Assembly (NCBI GenBank): GCA_040507005.1
Contig: JBEVVS010000020.1
Span: forward strand, 1 to 64,000
Reading direction: 5' to 3'
Origin: Thiodiazotropha sp040507005
Lineage (GTDB): Bacteria > Pseudomonadota > Gammaproteobacteria > Chromatiales > Chromatiaceae
DNA length: 64,000 nucleotides
Shown here: positions 43,860-50,194 of the stretch, piece after piece
Layout of the letters: each line of letters starts with the position of its first letter
How positions within the stretch are numbered: position 1 is the first letter of the stretch
Notes under the pieces: model-generated
Told to the model about the DNA's origin: nothing
What the model saw: the letters and a program-made list of their open reading frames with translations, nothing else
Database searches by the model: none
Position numbers and translations under genes: made by a program

Positions 43860-45067
43860 TGCAGATATTCTAGCAATGCCGTACGCAGACCCGACTGCCC
43901 CATATGGGAATCTGGTGGAATCCGTCCTGGAACAAGAGTCTTGACATCGGCATCACCTGTTTTACGAAACTCATAGATGAGCGCGTCGATTCGATGGCTC
44001 GATGAAAACGGGATTTGATGAAAACCTACAGGTAAACCAGTAGCGCCTCCCTGCAGCCGGTTGAGCGCGGTTGTTTCAGAAAGGACGTCGGGAGATGCGA
44101 CATAGGGTTTGTCCGTGACCACAAAGGCTATGAAGCGATAGTGGCCTGTCGGCGCAAAAAAGAGACTGCGGATATACTCAGCAAACTCGAAATCACGATC
44201 ATCGCTAGGCAACAGAAAGCGCCGTTCTCCCTGCAATGGCGCACCTTCTGTATCGATGGCTTCGAGACGTGTCACCATAACAAATCCACCCGGAGCCCTA
44301 TAATAGCTGTATTCGAAATAGTTTACGCTTCGCAGCGCCAAGTATAAACGCTCACTGATATCGTAGAGGCTAACACCGCTGCCATCACTGCCCTGAAGTA
44401 TCTGATATGTCCAGGACGGCGTTTCTGGCGGCCATTCATAATTCGGAAGCGAGTCCGATTGAGGTTGTTCAGGAAACGATAGGGGGGGTACCGGCCACGG
44501 TTGTACTGTCGGCGATTGCGATTGTGCTGGCGGTGATTCCGATTGTGCTGGTGGTGACTCCGATTGTGCTGGCGGTAACTCCGTTTGTGCGGGCGGTAAC
44601 TCCTTTTGATATGATGGCGATTCATTGAATGGGTGATCCGGGTACAAAATAGATATAAAAGCCATGACTATCAGCACCAAAACGGTGGTTGTTATGGCTA
44701 TGCCCCACTTACCCCAACTGACTGTTGCCTGAAGTAAAAGCCCAGCAAGAACTGCTAACACAGCGAATTGTATGGTGTAAATGGCTACCTGTTCGAAACG
44801 CACTTTACCTAATAGGTAGATGCCTGCTAACAAGAAAATAATGCCACCAATTACAGCTATCAACGATGTCCGCTTGGCGATCTGATGTTCACCGAATACA
44901 AACCAGGCACTGGCCGCCAGGGAGACAGAAAGCACCACCACGAGAACCCATGTCCGGATGTAGGGAAGTGGGTACATGACTGACAAAAATGATAGCAGCA
45001 GAAAAACGAGCGCAGCAAACGTGAATGTCAAAACCAAGATTCGCATGAAACGTGTAATCGCTTCCAT
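43856..45067 (-). CDS. Membrane protein with proline-rich repeat linker and C-terminal domain
   Basis: GGGGGG precedes the ATG at 45067 at good spacing. The 403-aa protein has five hydrophobic helices (about residues 8-32, 38-58, 68-87, 94-114 and 121-141), then a linker at 156-189 made of seven-residue units of the type ELPPAQ-T/S-ES, then a soluble domain of about 185 residues. That domain has YEFRKTGDADV, LPSDDRDFEFAEYIRSLFF and HYRFIAFVVTDKPY. I cannot assign it to a family, though its order of strands and helices resembles caspase-like or CHAT-type neighbours of TIR proteins only loosely. It is coupled to the TIR gene by a four-base overlap. Confidence 0.7.
   Translation of the reverse strand: MEAITRFMRILVLTFTFAALVFLLLSFLSVMYPLPYIRTWVLVVVLSVSLAASAWFVFGEHQIAKRTSLIAVIGGIIFLLAGIYLLGKVRFEQVAIYTIQFAVLAVLAGLLLQATVSWGKWGIAITTTVLVLIVMAFISILYPDHPFNESPSYQKELPPAQTELPPAQSESPPAQSESPPAQSQSPTVQPWPVPPLSFPEQPQSDSLPNYEWPPETPSWTYQILQGSDGSGVSLYDISERLYLALRSVNYFEYSYYRAPGGFVMVTRLEAIDTEGAPLQGERRFLLPSDDRDFEFAEYIRSLFFAPTGHYRFIAFVVTDKPYVASPDVLSETTALNRLQGGATGLPVGFHQIPFSSSHRIDALIYEFRKTGDADVKTLVPGRIPPDSHMGQSGLRTALLEYLQ
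44520..44603. repeat. 21-bp tandem repeat inside the membrane protein gene
   Basis: Four units of 21 bp (44520-44540, 44541-44561, 44562-44582, 44583-44603) with few differences, and a degraded fifth unit at 44499-44519. They encode the seven-residue Pro-rich repeats without breaking the frame. Confidence 0.85.
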
Positions 45068-45401
45068 TCAACACCCCCCATACTTTATTTATCATAATTA
45101 GTCTTCGCTGAAACTAAAATACAAACGCCCTATAATCTCCCTATTCTTTTTATAGTAATAAAAACCATGTAACTCAGCGCTCTGGGCATACAACCTCGGT
45201 GTAAAGGGTATTAGTTATTATAGTTTAGCTTTCGAAAGACTGAGGATAAGAGGATGTGGGGGATGTGAGGATGTTGGACATCCGCTTATCGTATAGCTGA
45301 CAATCACTCCCAACATCTATAAATCTAAACAATGTTTTAATTCACCCTACAAGAAGGTAGAAGATTAAAGTAGATAATCTTGTTGGGTGTACCCATATTT
45401 T
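45068..45401. other. Gene-free stretch upstream of the TIR pair
   Basis: This 334-base AT-rich stretch probably carries the promoter of the TIR pair. It includes a purine-rich run of GGATG/GGATGTGG words at about 45240-45285 with the small palindrome GATGTTGGACATC. No coding frame accepted. Confidence 0.5.
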
Positions 45402-45487
45402 ACATAACGACCTAGCTTTAGGCCGGTCGAGTGGAAGCGAGGGCGTCCCAGCTAACAATAGTGAGCGACAATAGCATCTTATTATGT
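45402..45487 (-). other. attC-like recombination site candidate
   Basis: The 86-base segment has terminal boxes that pair: ATTATGT at 45481-45487 and ACATAAC at 45402-45408, which on the minus strand read ACATAAT and GTTATGT. The latter has the GTT core of an integron R' box. The segment in between has the GTCGCTC and GCTGGGACG words often seen in gene-cassette attC sites. The stop codon of the gene before it lies inside the first box, as in many cassettes. No integrase is present in the window, so this is a candidate only. Confidence 0.4.
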
Positions 45488-45868
45488 GATGAAATGTTTA
45501 GCTGTAACATTGTAAATAGGCGTTATAGTAAACTCAGACAAAAGCTGTAATACCATTACCGCCACATCATCATAGTCGCTGTTCTCATCAGGCCCCATAA
45601 GCACGCGTACTCTAGCGATTGGCATTTCTTTTGAATTGGATATTGCTAAGTAATCCTCAGCTACAACATTGCTTTTTTCAAATTGAAAACTAGTAACATA
45701 TTTTTCATCTGCTGTGATCTTTAAAACATTCGCCTTAGTAAAAGGATTGCTATCTTTTGTTATCGTAATCCCAGGCGAATGGGAAAACCATTTTTCAATT
45801 TTATCAAATGCCTCTTGCTCACTGATTTCTGCTTCATCTCCAAACAAGAATGCGTGAAATGCGTTCAT
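45482..45868 (-). CDS. Hypothetical protein, 128 aa
   Basis: ATG at 45868 is preferred over a TTG at 45904. The 128-residue acidic protein has EISEQEAFDKIEKWF near the start and a C-terminal strand pattern (RVLMGPDENSDYDD). No family recognised. Its stop lies within the attC-like site, and its upstream end (TTATGTG) is complementary to the first box of that site, as expected for a gene cassette. AT-rich compared with the metabolic operons. Confidence 0.6.
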   Translation of the reverse strand: MNAFHAFLFGDEAEISEQEAFDKIEKWFSHSPGITITKDSNPFTKANVLKITADEKYVTSFQFEKSNVVAEDYLAISNSKEMPIARVRVLMGPDENSDYDDVAVMVLQLLSEFTITPIYNVTAKHFIT

Positions 45869-45942
45869 TGCTATATATCTATATTCACATAATATTTTGG
45901 GCAAAAGGGACGACGTCAGGCACGTCGTGGTTTACCCAGTTG

Positions 45943-46329
45943 TTAACAGTTTATTCCTAAAATTCTCTCTATTTCTGGCAAATTAGGATTACCACCCTCA
46001 TAGCCAAAATTAGTTATATCTTCCGATATTCCTGTTTGTTCTACATAATAACCAAGCACGAAATCTCTTTTATATTTCATCGCAAGACCATGTAAATAAT
46101 TCAAAACCTCTCCGAATGGCTGATTAGCTTCCAGCTTTAGATTTACACCTAAATCCCAGCACTCTAGATCGCCAGCCCTTAAGTCCGGAGTTCTTTCGTG
46201 CTTGTAATTTACGACCTTAATATCAAACCCGGTTTTCGCAACCCAAACGTCTAGATCTTTGGTAAGCGGCAAAGATATTTCTTCTTAGTCTGAGCCATCA
46301 ATATAGATATAGATATCAATATCTACCAT
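45943..46329 (-). pseudogene. Small hypothetical gene with an in-frame stop after codon 14
   Basis: From ATG 46329 the frame reads MVDIDIYIYIDGSD, then TAA at 46287-46285, then continues open as EEISLPLTKDLDVWV to a stop at 45943. The upstream 14 residues and the downstream part look like one protein, so a nonsense change (GAA to TAA) is likely. Translation could still start at the TTG at 46272, giving 109 aa with EVLNYLHGLAMKYKRDFVLG. Function unknown. Confidence 0.55.
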
Positions 46330-46403
46330 TTTTTTACTGCCAACGGCTGGGCTCAACTGGGCATAGGGAAGCGCAGCATCCCTTGGAGCCCATTGGTATA
46401 GCC

Positions 46404-47075
46404 TTATTCGATAATTGAATATGTGCTCCTTGCATCCTCTTTTCTCATACCATTAAAATGCCATGATTCATGTGATAGTGGATAAAACCCTGCTTTCATC
46501 ATTACTTGTCTCAATAGATCTCGATTCTGTTGTTGTGTGGCAGATATATCCATTCCAACCTTTTTAAGAAAATACTGCCAATATATTTTGGCGTGACTGC
46601 CATAAAAAGGACTTGGCCCCATGTCAAGCTTATTTCCTCTTTCATCTACCAGAGTAATGTCTACCGCAATACCGTAATTGTGCATCGAACCTTTATTTGG
46701 ATTAGCTACATACCTCTCAAAATGGGTTCCTTTCATTTTTTCATACATAGCACGAGAAACAGACCTTGGGCGTGCCGCATCAAGCACTTGAAGTGAATGC
46801 GATGGTTTTTCTTTTTTCAATATTGCCTGGGCCTTCGATAGTAATACAGCAATGTCCTTCCTTAAATATGCTTTATTCAACCCATGATAAAAGTCTTCTT
46901 TGAAAAAGTTTTTCTCAGGGTCAGAATTAACAAGGTCAACCTTGATTGAACTATCAATGATATTTACATCGATCAGACCAGCCTGCAAAAACCTATTTTC
47001 GACGTCGTTTGCTAACAATGCGCTTGACAACGTGAGACAAAGTATCGAAAAAATTGCTTTATTAAAATGTGGCAC
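46404..47075 (-). CDS. D-alanyl-D-alanine dipeptidase-like M15 peptidase, secreted
   Basis: The start is GTG at 47075 with AAGGA five bases upstream. A signal peptide covers about residues 1-22. The catalytic part has the VanX/DdpX zinc-site motifs SMHNYGIAVDITLVDERGN and SHESWHF, plus LQVLDAARPRSVSRAMYEKM. It should cleave D-Ala-D-Ala or related peptides in the periplasm. At 223 aa the length fits. It sits among short hypothetical genes separated by hairpins, so it may have been moved as a cassette-like unit. Confidence 0.8.
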   Translation of the reverse strand: MPHFNKAIFSILCLTLSSALLANDVENRFLQAGLIDVNIIDSSIKVDLVNSDPEKNFFKEDFYHGLNKAYLRKDIAVLLSKAQAILKKEKPSHSLQVLDAARPRSVSRAMYEKMKGTHFERYVANPNKGSMHNYGIAVDITLVDERGNKLDMGPSPFYGSHAKIYWQYFLKKVGMDISATQQQNRDLLRQVMMKAGFYPLSHESWHFNGMRKEDARSTYSIIE

Positions 47076-47164
47076 CTTAGTCCTTATTGGTTATGACGTC
47101 GTAAATCAGCCGCCTCAAAAAGCAGACAGTGCGGCGCTTCTTGAGGTCGGCTGCATATTCCTTG

Positions 47165-47803
47165 CTAGGCGATTTTCTGAATGGATTTCCTGAACCCAAG
47201 CAGCCCAATGATGCCAGACCCAAATAACCAAATAGCTGTTGGGATGGGAACTATATTTACAGATACATTATCTAGAGCTGGCCCAAAAAACTCGGGCGAA
47301 TCTAAACTAAGAAATTCCAAGGTAGTAGTTGATCCAGTTGCTAAGAATGTCCATGTTTGTGTTTCCCACCCGATATCACTTAATGTATGACCGGCTGTAT
47401 CAAATGAGAAATCTGCAAACTGTCCTGCGGCTTGAACTCTCATATTCTTAACACCGCTTCCTGCCCCAAACCCCGGATTACCCGCCATGTCAAATTGAAC
47501 ACTATATTCAATGCCGTTAGATGTTGAAAAACTTTGTGATATACCTCCTGCACCACTCACTGAACTGGGCGCTAAATCTATACTCCTTGAACCATCGGAA
47601 GCAGGCCAAGTAGTGCCTACATAATCAATGTTGTCTTGAATAACCTCCCAACCATCGATAACAGTTGATCCTATTGATAGTTGAGTAAATGTCCCTGGGT
47701 CGGGACCTATCTCAAAGCTTCCGTTTAGCAATAAATTGGCGTTGACAGAGAGAGGGTATAGAACAATATTTACTAAAATGAAACCAGTAATTTTGAGATA
47801 CAT
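47165..47803 (-). CDS. Secreted protein with PEP-CTERM-like (VPIPTAIWLFGSG) anchor
   Basis: The ATG at 47803 is preferred because GGGAG lies eight bases upstream. The 212-aa product has a signal peptide, a jelly-roll-type body beginning NLLLNGSFEIGPDPGTF (choice-of-anchor C like) with WTFLATGSTTTLEFLSLDSP, and a C terminus VPIPTAIWLFGSGIIGLLGF followed by a basic tail. This is the VPxPxAxWLFGSG variant of PEP-CTERM. It would need an exosortase, not found here. Confidence 0.78.
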   Translation of the reverse strand: MYLKITGFILVNIVLYPLSVNANLLLNGSFEIGPDPGTFTQLSIGSTVIDGWEVIQDNIDYVGTTWPASDGSRSIDLAPSSVSGAGGISQSFSTSNGIEYSVQFDMAGNPGFGAGSGVKNMRVQAAGQFADFSFDTAGHTLSDIGWETQTWTFLATGSTTTLEFLSLDSPEFFGPALDNVSVNIVPIPTAIWLFGSGIIGLLGFRKSIQKIA

Positions 47804-47818
47804 TTTCAATACTCCCAT

Positions 47819-47899
47819 GATTACGCCAAAGTTAAGGGGCGCAGAGCAGCAAAGCGTCCAAGTGAGGTGCAGGTGAACGGCTTGAACGTTTTGTTATGC
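47819..47899 (-). other. Second attC-like hairpin region, degenerate
   Basis: On the minus strand it opens with GCATAAC, continues TTCAAGCCG and closes with CCTTAAC then GGCGTAATC. The order resembles an attC site, but the closing box should read GTTATGC and does not. Weak candidate. Confidence 0.3.
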
Positions 47900-47913
47900 G
47901 CGTCCACGCAAGC

Positions 47914-48102
47914 CTATTCTTTTACGTAGATCGCCATGTACGTGATAGTGGGACTCCCGAAACCTAAACACCCAGGCTGCTGGGCCTGAAAAACCGAGTG
48001 TAAACGCCAACCTGATTGCGCTTGTGACGTAAAGTGATTCCCGAGTTGTGTCACTGCCTTGTTCGAGAACTCTGCACCAATTGGTTCGATCTTATATTCC
48101 AT
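47914..48102 (-). CDS. DUF4177-like small protein, 62 aa
   Basis: AAAGGGGA precedes the ATG. The product has GWRLHSVFQ near the middle and TYMAIYVKE at the end, a pattern like DUF4177 proteins (W-x-L-x-V ... A-x-x-x-K). Role unknown. It follows the YidD-type gene by 18 nt on the same strand. Confidence 0.6.
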   Translation of the reverse strand: MEYKIEPIGAEFSNKAVTQLGNHFTSQAQSGWRLHSVFQAQQPGCLGFGSPTITYMAIYVKE

Positions 48103-48120
48103 AGCACTTTCCCCTTTTTG

Positions 48121-48477
48121 TTACGGCATATCCATACCGCCGGCACCTGGCCGGCAGCGATGCAACCTTCTGGCGGTTAACCAGAATCCTTTGAGTAGTC
48201 CTTTTTCGCGAAAAGCTAACTCAGAATAATGTGAACAACTCGGCTCGAACACACAACGATTGCCAAGCCTTGGTGAGATGCGGCGTCGATACCACCGAAG
48301 CATTTTGACCGTAGTACGGAGCCAGGCTGGACGTTCGGGCAAAGGTAACGACTGTATGGTTAAATCAGTATCGGTCGTACCTCTAAGGATTCGTTCAATG
48401 GTCGGAATTTGCGATGATTCCACATTACATTCGTACGTATTGCCATCAATTTCGATCATTTTCGGTTTGCTTTCCAT
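48121..48477 (-). CDS. YidD-family membrane protein insertion factor, orphan
   Basis: The ATG at 48477 follows AAGGA. The 118-aa product has about 45 unfamiliar residues, then a YidD domain: LRWYRRRISPRLGNRCVFEP, SCSHYSELAFREKG and LLKGFWLTARRLHRCRPG. YidD normally lies between rnpA and yidC and aids membrane protein insertion. Here it is alone with an N-terminal extension, so it is probably a second, mobile copy. Confidence 0.75.
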   Translation of the reverse strand: MESKPKMIEIDGNTYECNVESSQIPTIERILRGTTDTDLTIQSLPLPERPAWLRTTVKMLRWYRRRISPRLGNRCVFEPSCSHYSELAFREKGLLKGFWLTARRLHRCRPGAGGMDMP

Positions 48478-48886
48478 GTACACGATCCTTTTTTTGCGCA
48501 AAACAGTATCTTATGTGGACGGCACAAATAATGACTTATGCCAACGGCATAAATCATGTGTCATACCGCCACATGTTCGATTTAAGTTCTCTATCGAGTT
48601 TAATGGCTTGACCCAGCGTGACTTATGAAGAAAAGAGCACCTTCCACTAATCCCAGAATTGAGATTTCCTGGCACAAATTCAGTGAGGTACTGAAACATC
48701 TCCGCATCCCTGTGACTGCTTTGATTTGAACAGACTTCTTTTTTAAATCATTTAGTTTTAAACCGCAAGAAATTTAGGGGTAATGCGCTCCACAGGTTGC
48801 CTTTCAGCTTGGTTTATCCGGTTCCATAGCTACCCCTGTTGTCTACTATGAATCATTAGCGCTGCGGCAAGCCGCACCCTGCGCCT
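48478..48886. other. Gene-free stretch with small palindromes
   Basis: Contains TTATGCC-AAC-GGCATAA at 48536-48552 and a GC-rich repeat at 48861-48882. A 34-codon plus frame at 48625 and a 62-codon minus frame ending at 48511 lack support. Confidence 0.45.
48861..48882. repeat. GTGCGGCTTGCCGCAC-type palindromic repeat, copy A
   Basis: GCTGCGGCAAGCCGCACCCTGC, a near-palindrome 4 nt downstream of moaB. The same unit occurs twice more at 49485-49602. Confidence 0.7.
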
Positions 48887-49408
48887 TTACTTTTCATGCA
48901 ACCTCGGCATCAGCTCCACCAGATTGCAGGGCCTTGTCCTGTAGTCGAGCTGGGCCGAGATCAGTTTGCTCCAACCATCCATGCAGGCGCCGGTGGAGCC
49001 GGGGAGGCAGAAGATGAAGCTGCCGTTGGCAACGCCGGCGATGGTTCTCGATTGCAGGGTGGAGGTGCCGATGGTGTCGTAGGAGAGTACCCGGAACATT
49101 TCCCCGAAGCCGTCGATGATCTTATCCAGCAGCGGGGTTACCGCCTCGGGTGTGCCGTCCCGGCCGGTGAGGCCGGTGCCGCCGGTGGTGATCACCACTT
49201 GTACATCCCCATCCGCGATCCATTTTGAAACCACTTCCCGGATGCGATAGATATCGTCGGGGACGATCACCTTGTCCGCCAGCCTGTGACCCGCCTCCTC
49301 GAGCAGGCCCTTGAGCTTGAGACCCGATTTGTCGTCCGCTTCGGTTCTGGTATCGGAGACGGTCAGCACCGCGATGTTCAAGGGTATGAATTGTCGTTCT
49401 TCGCTCAT
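48887..49408 (-). CDS. moaB: Molybdenum cofactor biosynthesis protein MoaB
   Basis: AAGGAG lies upstream of the ATG. The 173-aa protein has the MoaB/Mog fold motifs NIAVLTVSDTRTEADDKSG, VVITTGGTGLTGRDGTPEAV and FCLPGSTGACMDGW. It adenylates molybdopterin or assists metal insertion before MoeA. It stands alone, flanked by palindromic repeats on both sides. Confidence 0.9.
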   Translation of the reverse strand: MSEERQFIPLNIAVLTVSDTRTEADDKSGLKLKGLLEEAGHRLADKVIVPDDIYRIREVVSKWIADGDVQVVITTGGTGLTGRDGTPEAVTPLLDKIIDGFGEMFRVLSYDTIGTSTLQSRTIAGVANGSFIFCLPGSTGACMDGWSKLISAQLDYRTRPCNLVELMPRLHEK

Positions 49409-49484
49409 TTTCTGTTATCTCCTTTGGGGGCATGTATAAGCGGGTTACTCTATCTGGATTGGCAGGCTTGAAAAACCAATAGAA

Positions 49485-49602
49485 TGTAGGGTGCGGCTTG
49501 CCGCACCAAATGCCAAATCTTCACACCCATGCATTCCTATGTGGGAGCAAAAGATCTGTGTTAATTGTGTGTAATCGGTGGTGCAGCAAGCCGCACCCTA
49601 CA
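49485..49602. repeat. Inverted pair of GTGCGGCTTGCCGCAC-type repeats
   Basis: TGTAGGGTGCGGCTTGCC... (23 bases, 49485-49507) and its reverse complement at 49580-49602 match at 22 of 23 positions. Each unit is itself palindromic. The 72 bases between them hold nothing recognised. Confidence 0.75.
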
Positions 49603-49618
49603 TGAAGGGTATTTGCGT

Positions 49619-50179
49619 TTATTCGCGTTCATTTGCGGACTCATCCCCTGGCCGTTTTTCATAGGCTGCATCGAACAGGCCCTCGAGCACCGGATGGGTG
49701 CCCCTGACACCCTCGATGACCTCCTTGGCCCAGTCGAAATAGGCCTGGCTTCTCTGTAATGTCCAACCGGCCGGGGGGCTCCTGTCGATGTCGCGGAGGT
49801 TGGCGATCTTGTCCGCCAGCTTCACCAGCTTTGCCTTTTCCGACAGGGCCGGGGCATGCTGGATCTGCAACGCCTTTCGTTCCATCTGCGGCAGGTTGCC
49901 GTCATCGGTCACCTCCATCACCAGGCTGGCAATGGTGGGGCCGAACTCGGCCTCGATCTCCTCCACGGTGGCGTCGGTATCCTCGATGGTGTCGTGCAAC
50001 AGGGCGGCAAGCAGGGTATCGAGATCGGTCACCCCGGCCTCGTTGACCAGGATGTCCACCAGGGTGATGGGATGGTTGATATAGGGGGACGCCTCGATAT
50101 CCTTGCGCCGCTGATGGCGATGTTTCTGGGTGGCAAAGGCCAGGGTTTTTATGAGTTGTTTCAGTTCCGGACTATTCAT
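49619..50179 (-). CDS. HD-domain hydrolase, RelA/SpoT-like small protein
   Basis: The 186-aa protein has the HD-type metal site KHRHQRRKDIEASPYINHP, LLHDTIEDTDATVEE and KLVKLADKIANLRDI as in SpoT hydrolase and Mesh1-type small alarmone hydrolases. There is no synthetase or TGS domain. It may hydrolyse (p)ppGpp or NADPH-like substrates. The last residues (SANERE) and the stop are encoded by the dispersed 18-mer repeat, so the original C terminus has probably been replaced. Confidence 0.82.
   Translation of the reverse strand: MNSPELKQLIKTLAFATQKHRHQRRKDIEASPYINHPITLVDILVNEAGVTDLDTLLAALLHDTIEDTDATVEEIEAEFGPTIASLVMEVTDDGNLPQMERKALQIQHAPALSEKAKLVKLADKIANLRDIDRSPPAGWTLQRSQAYFDWAKEVIEGVRGTHPVLEGLFDAAYEKRPGDESANERE
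49621..49638. repeat. Dispersed repeat, copy 3, inside the HD gene 3' end
   Basis: Identical to the copy at 24752-24769. It supplies the stop codon and the last five codons of the HD hydrolase gene. Confidence 0.8.
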
Positions 50180-50194
50180 TCAACACCTATCCAG

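Noticed and set aside
48511..48699. 62-codon minus frame as transposase fragment
   Set aside because: No transposase motif, no terminal repeats and no ribosome site.
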